64,000 bases of DNA from Opitutia bacterium. Lineage in GTDB: Bacteria > Verrucomicrobiota > Verrucomicrobiia > Opitutales > Opitutaceae. The stretch spans positions 1 to 64,000 of the forward strand of contig CANJIU010000021.1 of assembly GCA_947474365.1 (NCBI GenBank), read 5' to 3'. Numbering within the stretch: position 1 is the first letter of the stretch; each line of letters starts with the position of its first letter. Shown in pieces: positions 8,509-19,449 of this stretch. The position numbers and the translations under genes are program-made. The notes under the pieces were generated by a model. That model had not been told where the DNA came from, made no database searches, and saw nothing but the letters and a program-made list of their open reading frames with translations.

Positions 8509-9767
8509 GGTTGACTCTGTGAATCGATGACGGGCAATGCCACGAAGAACGATGAACCTTCGCCGAATTTGCTCTCAACCCAAATCCGGCCCTTTTGCCG
8601 TTCGAGCACCCGCTGGGCAATCGTCAACCCAAGGCCCTCACCACCCGTCGCTTCGGGGTTCAGGCGATGGAAAATGTCGAAGACTTTTGCCTGGTGCTCG
8701 GGCGCGATGCCGATGCCGTTGTCGGCCACCTCGTAGACGGCCATGCCCTCCGACACGTGGCCCCGAATGGTCACGCGCAACGGCCGCGCGGGGTCGCGGT
8801 ACTTGAGGGCGTTGTCGAGGAGGTTGGCAAACACCTGGCTGGTCTGGATATGGTCGGCTTCGCAGACCGGCAGGGGCTCGACGTGCACCTCGGCCTCGGC
8901 CTCATCGAGTTGGAATTTCATCGCGGCGATGATCTCCGCGAGCAGTCCGCTTGCATTGAGCGGTCGGATTGTGAGCGCGACCCGGCCCAGACGCGAATAG
9001 CGCAACAGACCGGCGAGCAGGGTCTCCATTTTGCCCACGCCGGCATTGATGAAGCGCAGGGCCTGGGGGATGGCGACCTCGACGGGCTGTTTTAGTTGCG
9101 CTGCGGGAATCATTCCGCCCTCTCCCGCGGCGGCGGCGGCGTTCCGGATCGTGTCACAAGCGCGTTGCAGCTGTTTGCCAAAGCCCTGGACATTGACGAG
9201 GGGCGAACGGAGGTCGTGCGAGACCGTGTAGACGATCGCCTCAAGTTCCTTGTTCTTCTCGGCGAGTTCGGCGGCGATCAGCTCCATCGCAGCCTCGTTC
9301 GCCTTGCGCTTCGTGATGTCGGTGCGAATCGCGACGTATTGGATCGGTTCGCCCTGATCGTTGAGGAAAGGAAAGATGGTCGTTTCCACCCAGTAGTGCG
9401 ACCCGTCCTTCGCACGGTTTTGGATTTCACCGTGCCAGACCTTTCCGGCGCGAATCGTCGTCCAGAGATCACGGAAAAAATCCCTCGGGTGATGGCGGGA
9501 ATTGATGATGCGATGGTCCTGACCGATCAATTCCTCCCGGGAATATTGGGAGATCGCGCAGAATTTGTCGTTGATGTGAGTGATCTTTCCCGACGGATCC
9601 GTGATTGCCACGATGGAATGCTCGTCGAGGGCGGCCTTGACGTCGCGGAGCTCCTTGATGGTGGCATGGAGGTTTTGTTGCAGCTGGTCGCGGTCTGCCT
9701 GCCGGGATGTTTCCTTGGATGACACGGCGATCAGTTTCGCTGATCGGGGGCCGTTACGGCAAGCCAT
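8502..9767 (-). CDS. PAS-domain sensor histidine kinase
   Basis: This 421-residue kinase has no membrane segment. A coiled N-terminus (residues 20-50) leads into a PAS domain (about 45-155), with HINDKFCAISQYSREELIG and a PAC-like end (QYVAIRTDITKRK). A HisKA domain follows with H184 in TVSHDLRSPL, then a HATPase_c domain (NLLDNALKYRDP, DNGIGIAPEHQAKVFDIFHRL, GEGLGLTIAQRV). The architecture resembles the phytochrome-associated kinases that act with Rcp1-type receivers, and such a receiver gene overlaps its 3' end. The PAS domain may bind haem or flavin, but no ligand residue can be assigned. It is divergent from the PocR/AraC gene. Confidence 0.9.
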   Translation of the reverse strand: MACRNGPRSAKLIAVSSKETSRQADRDQLQQNLHATIKELRDVKAALDEHSIVAITDPSGKITHINDKFCAISQYSREELIGQDHRIINSRHHPRDFFRDLWTTIRAGKVWHGEIQNRAKDGSHYWVETTIFPFLNDQGEPIQYVAIRTDITKRKANEAAMELIAAELAEKNKELEAIVYTVSHDLRSPLVNVQGFGKQLQRACDTIRNAAAAAGEGGMIPAAQLKQPVEVAIPQALRFINAGVGKMETLLAGLLRYSRLGRVALTIRPLNASGLLAEIIAAMKFQLDEAEAEVHVEPLPVCEADHIQTSQVFANLLDNALKYRDPARPLRVTIRGHVSEGMAVYEVADNGIGIAPEHQAKVFDIFHRLNPEATGGEGLGLTIAQRVLERQKGRIWVESKFGEGSSFFVALPVIDSQSQPC

Positions 9768-9888
9768 GGGTTGGGACGCTGTCGTGGAGACACGCCTGGG
9801 GCGGGAGGGAACTAGGGAAAATCTTTAGTGAGATGCCGCCGCGGCTCCAATTACGCCCGGAGCCATTAGCGGATATTCTGAGATCGCA

Positions 9889-10845
9889 ATGAATGCGTCC
9901 CACACCGCCTCATCCACCCACGACATCGTTCCACACCGCGACGAGGATGTTATCGCGCGCCTGCAGGCCTCGGAGATCTTTCGTGATTATCAGGATGCGT
10001 TTGAAACTGCCACGGGCCTGCCCCTCGTCTTGAGGGCGGCCGGTTCGTTCCAGCCCCCCCTGACCGGCTCGAAGCAACTCGCCTCGTTCTGTGCACTCAT
10101 CGCTGGTGAAAGCAAGACCTGCGCAGCGTGCCTCCAATTGCAGGCGGCGGCGCAGCAGGAGGTCGTGACGGAATGCAAGACGTTCCGGTGCTTTGCCGGT
10201 CTAAGTGAATCGGTGGTGCCGGTCCGTATCGGCGAAAAGGTTATCGGCTACCTCCAGACCGGCCAGGTCTTGCTCCACACGCCGAGCAAGCGGAGCTTTC
10301 GGGCGGCGATGGCGCAGCTCGAAAAATGGAGCACCACGATTGATGCGGCCAAATTGGAGGCCGCTTATTTTGAAACGCACGTGCTCACGAAGGCGCGCTA
10401 TGGCGCCGTGCTGCGGCTGCTGGGCTGCTTTGCGCAGCAGCTTTCGTCGCTGAGCAATGAGCTGATGCTCAAGTCGGTCACGACGGAACCGCCGGCCGTG
10501 GCCAAGGCCCGCGCGTTCATCGCCGACCATCTCGGCGAGGCGCTATCGCTCGAGTTGGTCGCCCAGGCTTCGCACATGAGCGCGTTCTATTTCTGCAAGG
10601 TTTTCAAGGCGGCGACTGGCGTGACTCTCACGGACTATATCGCCCGGGCTCGGATCGAAAAAACCAAGCGGCTCCTCCTCAATCCTCATGTCCGCATCAG
10701 CGAGGCGGCGTTCGAGGCCGGTTTTCAGTCGCTCTCGCAATTCAACCGGGTGTTCCGCCGTGTCGTCGGTGAGTCGCCAACCGTCTACCGTGAACAACTT
10801 CACGGCACTTCTGCCACCGGTGCCGCCCTGGCCTACGCCGCGTAA
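9889..10845 (+). CDS. PocR-domain AraC-type transcription regulator
   Basis: This 318-residue protein has a PocR sensory domain (residues about 25-190) followed by an AraC-type double helix-turn-helix (about 205-305: LSLELVAQASHMSAFYFCKVFKAATG and AFEAGFQSLSQFNRVFRRVVGESP). A cysteine cluster (C68, C78, C81, C96, C101) in the sensory domain is typical of PocR proteins and may bind a metal or act as a redox switch. It is divergent from the two-component block and lies just upstream of the cbb3 oxidase cluster in the same direction. Control of that cluster is plausible but rests on position only. Confidence 0.88.
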   Translation: MNASHTASSTHDIVPHRDEDVIARLQASEIFRDYQDAFETATGLPLVLRAAGSFQPPLTGSKQLASFCALIAGESKTCAACLQLQAAAQQEVVTECKTFRCFAGLSESVVPVRIGEKVIGYLQTGQVLLHTPSKRSFRAAMAQLEKWSTTIDAAKLEAAYFETHVLTKARYGAVLRLLGCFAQQLSSLSNELMLKSVTTEPPAVAKARAFIADHLGEALSLELVAQASHMSAFYFCKVFKAATGVTLTDYIARARIEKTKRLLLNPHVRISEAAFEAGFQSLSQFNRVFRRVVGESPTVYREQLHGTSATGAALAYAA

Positions 10846-10955
10846 TCGGCAGCCGCTTCGTGGTCCGCGCAAGATATGCACAGAGCTGGGCAAGGTCTGC
10901 GGAGCGCTCATCCCTATCACCCTCTACATTCTGTTCTCCATCAATCAGGAGCCAC

Positions 10956-11174
10956 ATGAAAAGAAAAAGCACATTTCAGCCGGCCCCCACGGAAGCGGAG
11001 ATTCAACACGCGGCCTATTTGCTCTGGATTGAAAACGGGCGCCCCGAAGGGCGTGATCTCGACCACTGGCTGGCGGCGAAAGAACTGCTCTGCCACCGCC
11101 ACGGACGCGACGCGTCAACCCGGCAGCGTGCCGTCGAAATTGCCCCTCCCTGCGCCCCGGTTGGAAAAAATTGA
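10956..11174 (+). CDS. DUF2934 small protein
   Basis: This 72-residue soluble protein matches the DUF2934 pattern: EAEIQHAAYLLWIENGRPEG, then DHWLAAKELL. An AGGAG ribosome site lies 4-5 bases before the ATG, one of the clearest in the window. DUF2934 proteins are short and of unknown role. It precedes the Cys-tailed membrane protein by 12 bases and may be the first gene of the cbb3 transcript. Confidence 0.8.
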   Translation: MKRKSTFQPAPTEAEIQHAAYLLWIENGRPEGRDLDHWLAAKELLCHRHGRDASTRQRAVEIAPPCAPVGKN

Positions 11175-11186
11175 TCTCTTCCCTCC

Positions 11187-11432
11187 ATGCCCGTCGTCCC
11201 ACTCACCATCATCGTCAGCCTCTGTCTTGTTTTCACCTTCGTCATCTTCTTCCTGAGCGAACACGCGCGTGGGCGCGTGAGCAGCGCCGAGCGCGATTCG
11301 TTGCTGCCGCTCGCTGAGGAAGAGCCCCGTCTCGCGCACGCGCCGACGATCGACGATTCGGCCCCGCACGCTTGTGGCTGCGAAGATGGCAGCCGCTCGC
11401 CCTGCCCGGGCTGCCTCCGGCGGTCTGCCTGA
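11187..11432 (+). CDS. Small single-pass membrane protein with Cys-rich tail, cbb3-linked
   Basis: This 81-residue protein is not assigned to a family. Residues 3-24 form one strong membrane segment (VVPLTIIVSLCLVFTFVIFF). A charged stretch follows, then a short C-terminal cluster HACGCEDGSRSPCPGC that could bind copper, zinc or a cluster. It has the size and single-helix layout of the cbb3 assembly protein CcoS, but I see no convincing CcoS sequence similarity. It lies 140 bases upstream of ccoNO in the same direction. A role in metal delivery to the oxidase is an inference. The start is preceded by the pyrimidine run CTCTTCCCTCC. Confidence 0.65.
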   Translation: MPVVPLTIIVSLCLVFTFVIFFLSEHARGRVSSAERDSLLPLAEEEPRLAHAPTIDDSAPHACGCEDGSRSPCPGCLRRSA

Positions 11433-11571
11433 GGTGCGTGCGCCACGGGGCGGGTGGGTCGAAACCGGAGGCCGGGAGCGAATTCCCTGACCCTCGGTCC
11501 TCCTGCAAAGCGCCCCATCTGACCCTTTCCCTTCCTTTCACCAGGCTTTCTCCAACGCGTTTCCACACCCG

Positions 11572-13899
<2,328 letters not shown>

Positions 13900-13950
13900 C
13901 CAGTTGTCTTCCCGTCCGACGCTCTCCCTTTCCCTCTCGTTTCACCCTCC

Positions 13951-14151
13951 ATGTTCCGCCGCCTTATCTTCGAAGACTCCGCCGCCCTCTTTACTTTCGC
14001 GGCCTTCATCACGGCCTCGTCGATCTACGTCACCATCGCGTGGCGGGCGCTGCGCATGAGACGCGAGCAGCTTGAGCACTTCGAGAACCTTCCCTTCGAA
14101 ACCGCGACCCCTTCCGCCAGCCATGAAGCCAAACCATTCACCCGAGCCTGA
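13951..14151 (+). CDS. CcoQ-like small oxidase subunit
   Basis: This 66-residue protein has one membrane segment (AALFTFAAFITASSIYVTIAW) followed by a basic stretch (RALRMRREQLEHFENLPF). Size, topology and position between ccoNO and ccoP match CcoQ/FixQ, which stabilises the cbb3 complex. Sequence identity alone would not prove it. Its 3' end overlaps the start of ccoP by 29 bases in another frame. The leader is pyrimidine-rich (TTTCACCCTCC before the ATG) with no Shine-Dalgarno sequence. Confidence 0.7.
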   Translation: MFRRLIFEDSAALFTFAAFITASSIYVTIAWRALRMRREQLEHFENLPFETATPSASHEAKPFTRA

Positions 14152-14698
14152 TCAGGATGCGATCCGTCCGCATGCCTACGACGGCATCCAGGAATACGAC
14201 AAGCGCCTGCCCAACTGGTGGCTCTACACGCTCTACGTCACGATCGTCTTCTGGATTGGATACTGGTCCTATTACGAATGGTTCCGCATCGGCCAGAGCA
14301 CCACGCAGGTGGTGTCCACCGCCATGGCCAAAATCGAGGCAGACCGCCTCTCCACCGCCAAACTTGACGATGCCAGCCTGTGGAAGATGAGCCAGAACGC
14401 GACGTTTCTCGCCGCAGGCAAGGCCGTCTTTGAGACGAACTGCGTCGCCTGTCACTTCGCGAGCATGCGCGGCAAGACGGAAAACCCGATCGCGATCGGT
14501 CCGGACTTGACCGATACTTCGTGGATTCACGGCGGCAATCCGACCCAGATCTACGACCTCATCATGAAGGGCGTCCTGACCAAGGGCATGCCGACCTGGG
14601 GTCCCGTGCTCGGGGCGAAAAAGATCGGAGAAGTCACGGCTTACATTCTCAGCAAACACAAGGAGGGCGAGCCGATCGTCGTCGTGCCCTCACCTTAG
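14123..14698 (+). CDS. ccoP: cbb3 oxidase subunit III, mono-haem form
   Basis: This 191-residue protein is anchored by one helix (about 33-50) preceded by the CcoP signature DGIQEYDKRLPNWWLYTLY. The periplasmic part holds a single cytochrome c motif, C107-VAC-H111, with a likely axial Met in KGMPTWGP. It delivers electrons to CcoNO. Classical CcoP is about 300 residues with two haem c domains, so this protein has lost or never had one domain. The ATG lies inside the end of the ccoQ-like gene. Confidence 0.9.
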   Translation: MKPNHSPEPDQDAIRPHAYDGIQEYDKRLPNWWLYTLYVTIVFWIGYWSYYEWFRIGQSTTQVVSTAMAKIEADRLSTAKLDDASLWKMSQNATFLAAGKAVFETNCVACHFASMRGKTENPIAIGPDLTDTSWIHGGNPTQIYDLIMKGVLTKGMPTWGPVLGAKKIGEVTAYILSKHKEGEPIVVVPSP

Positions 14699-14733
14699 TC
14701 TAGTCCGCTTTGCCCCGAGCGGGACTCGTTCCC

Positions 14734-16176
14734 ATGCCCGCACCCACATCCGGCGCTCCGAGTCGCGAATCCGTCACCACCATCCAGTCTGACGGTTCGC
14801 GGCGGTTTCTCTATCCCAGCGACACCCACGGCCGCTTTACGACTGCGCGTCGCTATTCGGCGTACGCGCTCATTGCGTTCTACCTTTCGCTGCCGTGGTT
14901 CAAGGTCGGAGGATTCCCGGCGGTGTTCCTCGACGTGGCGGAACGGCGGTTTCACCTCTTCGGCGTCACCTTCGCGGCGCAGGACCTGTGGCTGCTGTTC
15001 TTCGTCATCACGGGGCTCGGCTTTTCGCTCTTCTTCATCACGGCCCTGCTCGGTCGGGTGTGGTGCGGCTGGGCCTGCCCGCAGACCGTCTTTCTTGAGC
15101 ATGTTTACCGCCGGATTGAACGATGGATCGAGGGAGATGCAGTGAAACGTCGCGCGCTTCGCGATGCGCCCTTGTCCGCGGAAAAGATCTTCAAGCGCAC
15201 GCTGAAGCACGGGCTCTACGTCCTGGTGTCGGCGGTCATCACCCACCTCTTCCTCGCCTACTACGTCTCGCTACCCGAGGTGTGGGACATGATTCGCCAT
15301 GCCCCGGCCGAACACTGGGGCGCGTTCGGCTTCATGGCCATCGCCACCGGCATCCTCTATTTCAACTTTGCGTGGTTCCGCGAGCAGCTCTGCATCGTGA
15401 TCTGTCCCTACGGCCGGATCCAGTCCGCCCTGATCGATGATCACTCTCTGGTGATTGGTTACGATGCCAGGCGTGGCGAACCTCGCGGCAAGGCGGGCAC
15501 ACCGGAGGCTGGCGCATGCGTCGACTGCAACCGCTGTGTGCAGGTGTGCCCCACCGGCATCGACATTCGACAGGGCCTGCAGATGGAGTGCATTGGCTGC
15601 ACGGCCTGCATCGATGCGTGTGACGACGTGATGGTGCGCCTGCACCGGCCCAAGGGGCTTGTCCGCTACGATTCTCAAAAGGCCTTCACGGGCTCCCGCA
15701 CTCGTTGGATTCGACCGCGGACCGTTCTCTATTTCGTGCTGCTCCTGGCCGGAGCTTCCGTGGCGTCGTGGGCCATCTCGACCGTGAAACCCGCCAATTT
15801 TGGCGTCACCCGGATGACCGGCGCCCCGTATATCGTCGACGAGACCTCGGTGCGAAACCAGTTCCTCGTGCGCATTGTGAACAAGCGCAACACTCCGGCG
15901 CAGTTTGTCGTGCGCATCGACCACGCGCCGGACGGGATCCGCCAGACCGGATTTGATGCCGTGGTGACGGTCGGACCGATGGGTGAGCTCGTGCAGCCGC
16001 TCATCCTCCAGCAGACTCGCGCCAGCTACCACGGGCCGTTTCATTTTCGCATCGGTGTTGAGGAGGCGGCGGGAAAGTTCAAGCTGGCGCGCGAGGTCGA
16101 GTTCCTCGGACCCGAGGCGCGGCTGCTCCGCGAGGACGAGGAGGAAAAACGTGAACACGACCGCTCCAAAAAATAA
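14734..16176 (+). CDS. ccoG: Cytochrome c oxidase accessory protein CcoG
   Basis: This 480-residue membrane-bound iron-sulfur protein is required for cbb3 maturation and is linked to cupric-ion reduction in characterised homologues. It shows several membrane helices, the motif GRVWCGWACPQTVF (C111, C115), ICPYGRIQSALID, two 4Fe-4S motifs (CVDCNRCVQVCPTG and CIGCTACIDACDD), then another helix and a C-terminal Ig-like domain of about 120 residues. Length and order match CcoG/RdxA/FixG. I chose ATG at 14734. A TTG at 14710 would add 8 residues. Confidence 0.95.
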   Translation: MPAPTSGAPSRESVTTIQSDGSRRFLYPSDTHGRFTTARRYSAYALIAFYLSLPWFKVGGFPAVFLDVAERRFHLFGVTFAAQDLWLLFFVITGLGFSLFFITALLGRVWCGWACPQTVFLEHVYRRIERWIEGDAVKRRALRDAPLSAEKIFKRTLKHGLYVLVSAVITHLFLAYYVSLPEVWDMIRHAPAEHWGAFGFMAIATGILYFNFAWFREQLCIVICPYGRIQSALIDDHSLVIGYDARRGEPRGKAGTPEAGACVDCNRCVQVCPTGIDIRQGLQMECIGCTACIDACDDVMVRLHRPKGLVRYDSQKAFTGSRTRWIRPRTVLYFVLLLAGASVASWAISTVKPANFGVTRMTGAPYIVDETSVRNQFLVRIVNKRNTPAQFVVRIDHAPDGIRQTGFDAVVTVGPMGELVQPLILQQTRASYHGPFHFRIGVEEAAGKFKLAREVEFLGPEARLLREDEEEKREHDRSKK

Positions 16177-16303
16177 GCGCTCGCTGCTCTGGCTGTGGTT
16201 TGTCGCGGCGTTTGCCGTGCAAGGCGTGGCGTGGACGGCGTGGTTTGTGATTGCCTCCCGTCACAAGGTACAGGAAGTGCCGCTTGTGACCTCGGGTCGC
16301 TGA
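16151..16303 (+). CDS. 50-residue single-pass membrane protein in the cbb3 cluster
   Basis: A short gene starts at GTG inside the 3' end of ccoG, preceded by a strong GAGGAGG ribosome site at the right spacing. It encodes 50 residues with one membrane helix (LLWLWFVAAFAVQGVAWTAW) and a short periplasmic or cytoplasmic tail ending VQEVPLVTSGR. The position between ccoG and ccoI is where FixH/CcoH is found in other bacteria, but FixH is about three times longer and I see no FixH motif. It stops 5 bases before the SafE-like gene. Confidence 0.6.
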   Translation: MNTTAPKNKRSLLWLWFVAAFAVQGVAWTAWFVIASRHKVQEVPLVTSGR

Positions 16304-16307
16304 CGCC

Positions 16308-17003
16308 ATGGAACTGGCCGCGATCAACTCACCTGCCGCCGCCTTCATGGCCGGTCTTGTCACCAGTCTCCACTGTGCGGGGATGTGTGGCCCGCTGGCG
16401 TGCGGGCTCATGCCGGTCCGGGGCGATCGCGCCGATGCCAATACGATCGCGACGGCCTATCACGTCTCACGCCTCGCCGGATATGCCGTCCTCGGAGCGC
16501 TGGCTGGCGGCATCGGCCGGGCGCCGTTGATGTGGACGTCGCAGTCAGTGCTGCGTTGGCTGCCCTGGCTCCTGGTGTTGTTTTTTGTCGGTTTGGCGCT
16601 GCGCTGGGATCGTTTCATCCCGAAACTGGCGGCGCTCGGCCGGGTGACGTGGAAGGTGCAGGCGTGGATGCGCGGTCGCTCCCGTGTCGAGGGGGCGGTG
16701 GCGCTCGGGCTGGCCACGCCCTTGCTCCCCTGCGGTCCGCTGTATTTTCTCCTGGCCCTGGCGTTGCTCGCCGGTTCGGCGATGCGCGGGGTGGAGATGA
16801 TGCTGGCATTTGGCCTCGGCACCGTGCCGCTACTCTGGCTCGCCCAATCGCAGTTTCACTGGGTGCGGCAGAAACTCACGCCACTCTGGCTGGAGCGCAC
16901 CCGGGCGGCCCTTGCGCTTACCACGGCGGCCGTCATCGGGTGGCGGTTGCGGTCCACGCTCGGATTCGCCGGACCCGATCCTTCGTCGTTTATCTGCTTC
17001 TGA
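16308..17003 (+). CDS. SafE/UreH-like membrane protein of the cbb3 cluster
   Basis: This 231-residue polytopic membrane protein belongs to the DsbD_2/sulfite-exporter-like group found in cbb3 maturation clusters. Near the N-terminus it has GLVTSLHCAGMCGPLACGLMP, and a second conserved stretch is ATPLLPCGPLYF. The paired HCAGMCGP and PCGP motifs are typical and have been proposed to handle copper or thiols. About six membrane helices are predicted. It ends 1 base before the ATG of ccoI, so the two are probably coupled. The transported substrate is not established. Confidence 0.85.
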   Translation: MELAAINSPAAAFMAGLVTSLHCAGMCGPLACGLMPVRGDRADANTIATAYHVSRLAGYAVLGALAGGIGRAPLMWTSQSVLRWLPWLLVLFFVGLALRWDRFIPKLAALGRVTWKVQAWMRGRSRVEGAVALGLATPLLPCGPLYFLLALALLAGSAMRGVEMMLAFGLGTVPLLWLAQSQFHWVRQKLTPLWLERTRAALALTTAAVIGWRLRSTLGFAGPDPSSFICF

Positions 17004-17004
17004 C

Positions 17005-19449
17005 ATGGGCGCCACGATTACGACTGAAGCGGCGACGCCTGCATCGCCACTATTTGCGGGGGAGGCATCGCTTCCCCGGGAGAAACCGATTTGCCGGCAC
17101 TGCGGGGCCGCTCTGATCGACGAACGCATGCGCGCCAGCGGCTTTTGCTGCTCGGGCTGCAGTTATGTGTTCCGCCTCGTACATGAACATGGCTTGGCCG
17201 GCTACTACCGCATCAAGGACGAGATCACGGCCCCGGCCGACACGGCGGTCTTTCAGCCGCGCGACTACGGTTGGCTTGACACGGCGCAACGCGCGGCGGA
17301 GCCGGGCGAGAAAATCCCCGAGCTCACCCTCTCCGTCCAAGGTATCTCGTGTGCGGGCTGTGTGTGGCTGATTGAACGGGTGTTTCAACAGCTGCCGGGC
17401 GCGCGCGACATCAACGTCAACGCCCAGTACGGCACCATGCGCGTTCGCTGGGTGCGCGGGGAGTTCTCCGCCGTTGAGTTTGCCCGCAAGCTGCAGGCCT
17501 TCGGCTACCTGGCCGGGCCTGCAGGCGAGGAAGCCGCGGAGCCGGAGAGTCGCGGTCTTGTGAAGCGGATCGGCCTGTGCACGGCGTTTGCGATGAACGT
17601 CATGCTCTTCGCGCTGCCGACCTACTTCGGGATGGAGCGCACGTTCGAGTGGGCCGGTCTGTTTGGCGTGCTCAGTGCGGGCTTTGGCACGTTGAGCCTC
17701 CTCGTCGGTGGCACGTATTTTCTCACCCGCGCCGTGCGGGCGCTGCGGGAGCGCGCGATGCACATCGACCTGCCGATCGCCATCGGGATCGTCGGAGCCT
17801 ATCTGGGCTCGCTCTACGGCTGGCTCGCGGGCCGCGAGCAATTTGTCTATTTCGACTTCGTCTCCGCGTTCATTCTCCTGATGCTCGTTGGTCGCTGGGC
17901 GCAGGTGGCCGCGGTCGAGCGCAACCGGCGCCGCCTGCTCCGTCTTCAGCCGAAACCGCCCCGTGTCCGGCTCGCCGATGGCAGCGAGCTTCGGCCCGAG
18001 GATTTGTGCGCCGGACAGATTCTCCTGTTGCCGAGCGGCCAGACGCTGCCGGTTGATTCGCGCTTGGAGACGACGGAGGCGTCGTTCTCGCTGGCTTCAA
18101 TCAACGGAGAGGCCGAGCCGCGAATTTTCCGCCGCGGCCAGCGCGTATCGGCTGGGGCGGTCAACCTTGGGCGGGCGGAAATTTCCCTCGCCACCCTGCA
18201 GCCTTGGGGTGAGTCGCTGCTCGCGCGACTGCTGGAACCCGGCGAGCGCACTGGCGAACGGCACGTTTTCCTTGAGCGCATCGTGCGCGGTTACCTCGTC
18301 GGCATTTTGGTGGTCGCCACCCTCGCCGGCGCGGCGTGGTGGATCACGACGGGTGACGCCCTGCGCACCTGGGCGGTGGTCACGGCGGTGTTGGTCGTTT
18401 CCTGTCCGTGTGCCATCGCGCTCGCCTTTCCGCTGGCCGATGAAATCGCGACCGTGGCCCTGCGTCGCCGCGGCGTGTTTGTCCGCGAGGGAGATCTCTG
18501 GGCCAAGCTCTCACGGGTGCGGAAGGTCGTCTTCGACAAGACGGGTACGCTCACGCTGGAAAACCCCGTGCTGCTCAACCCAGAGGCGATCGAGCAACTC
18601 GATCCCGGCGCTCGTGGGGCATTGCTCGCCCTGGTCCGCGACAACCCTCATCCCGTCAGCCAGTGCCTGGGCGAGAATCTTCTCGCCCGTGGCGCGGGCG
18701 AGCCTCTCGCCGGCGAGGTCTGCGAAACGATCGGTCTCGGCCTCGAACTCGGTCCCTGGTCCCTTGGCCGGCCCGGCTGGCGCGCCGCGGCCGGAAAGTC
18801 TTGTCATCCATTGAATGACAAAGCCGCGGGCGGCTACGACGCTGAGTTCGCCTGCGAGGGCCAGGTGCTGGCGCGGTTTCGCTTTGCCGACCGGGCGCGG
18901 CCCGACGCGCGAGACGAGCTGGCGGCGCTCGCTGCGCGTGGACTCGCCACCTACATCCTCAGCGGTGATCGCCGGGAGAAGGTGGCCACGCTCGCCCGGG
19001 AACTCAATTTGCCGGTCGAATGTGCGCTCGGCGAACTTACGCCCGATGGCAAGGCCGGCTGGCTCGGGTCGCACTCCGCCAACGACGCGCTCATGCTCGG
19101 CGACGGCGCGAATGACAGTCTCGCCTTTGACCGGGCGCTCTGCCGCGGTACGCCGGTCATCCACCGCGGCGTCCTCGAGCAGAAGGCGGACTTTTATTAC
19201 CTCGGCCGCGGCATCGGCGGCGTGCGCGCGCTCTTGGAGGTCGATGTCATCCGCCGCCGTACGCAGATGGTGATTCTGGTCTTCTCGATTTTCTACAACG
19301 CGCTGGCCGTCGGGCTTGCGGTCACGGGACGCATGAACCCGCTGGTGGCCGCGGCGCTGATGCCGATCAACTCGCTGCTCACCCTCGCTATCGTGGGCTT
19401 CGGGATGAGAAGCGCGGCAAAGGGAACGCCGGTCAGAAGCGACCGTTGA
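17005..19449 (+). CDS. ccoI: Copper-translocating P-type ATPase for cbb3 assembly
   Basis: This 814-residue P1B-type ATPase exports copper from the cytosol towards the oxidase. An N-terminal zinc-finger-like segment (CRHCGAAL, CCSGCSYVF) is typical of CcoI/FixI. A heavy-metal-associated domain follows with GISCAGCVWLIE. Membrane motif VVSCPCAIA, phosphorylation site DKTGT, the HP motif in DNPHPVSQC and the hinge GDGANDSLA are all present. The actuator loop reads INGEAEP where TGES is usual. The start ATG follows the SafE-like stop by 1 base. The 3' end overlaps the convergent TonB receptor gene by 17 bases. Confidence 0.93.
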   Translation: MGATITTEAATPASPLFAGEASLPREKPICRHCGAALIDERMRASGFCCSGCSYVFRLVHEHGLAGYYRIKDEITAPADTAVFQPRDYGWLDTAQRAAEPGEKIPELTLSVQGISCAGCVWLIERVFQQLPGARDINVNAQYGTMRVRWVRGEFSAVEFARKLQAFGYLAGPAGEEAAEPESRGLVKRIGLCTAFAMNVMLFALPTYFGMERTFEWAGLFGVLSAGFGTLSLLVGGTYFLTRAVRALRERAMHIDLPIAIGIVGAYLGSLYGWLAGREQFVYFDFVSAFILLMLVGRWAQVAAVERNRRRLLRLQPKPPRVRLADGSELRPEDLCAGQILLLPSGQTLPVDSRLETTEASFSLASINGEAEPRIFRRGQRVSAGAVNLGRAEISLATLQPWGESLLARLLEPGERTGERHVFLERIVRGYLVGILVVATLAGAAWWITTGDALRTWAVVTAVLVVSCPCAIALAFPLADEIATVALRRRGVFVREGDLWAKLSRVRKVVFDKTGTLTLENPVLLNPEAIEQLDPGARGALLALVRDNPHPVSQCLGENLLARGAGEPLAGEVCETIGLGLELGPWSLGRPGWRAAAGKSCHPLNDKAAGGYDAEFACEGQVLARFRFADRARPDARDELAALAARGLATYILSGDRREKVATLARELNLPVECALGELTPDGKAGWLGSHSANDALMLGDGANDSLAFDRALCRGTPVIHRGVLEQKADFYYLGRGIGGVRALLEVDVIRRRTQMVILVFSIFYNALAVGLAVTGRMNPLVAAALMPINSLLTLAIVGFGMRSAAKGTPVRSDR

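Noticed and set aside
9843..9864. GGCTCC/GGAGCC inverted repeat upstream of the PocR/AraC gene as an operator
   Set aside because: A 6-bp stem with a 10-base spacer is expected by chance in DNA this GC-rich, and there is no second copy nearby.
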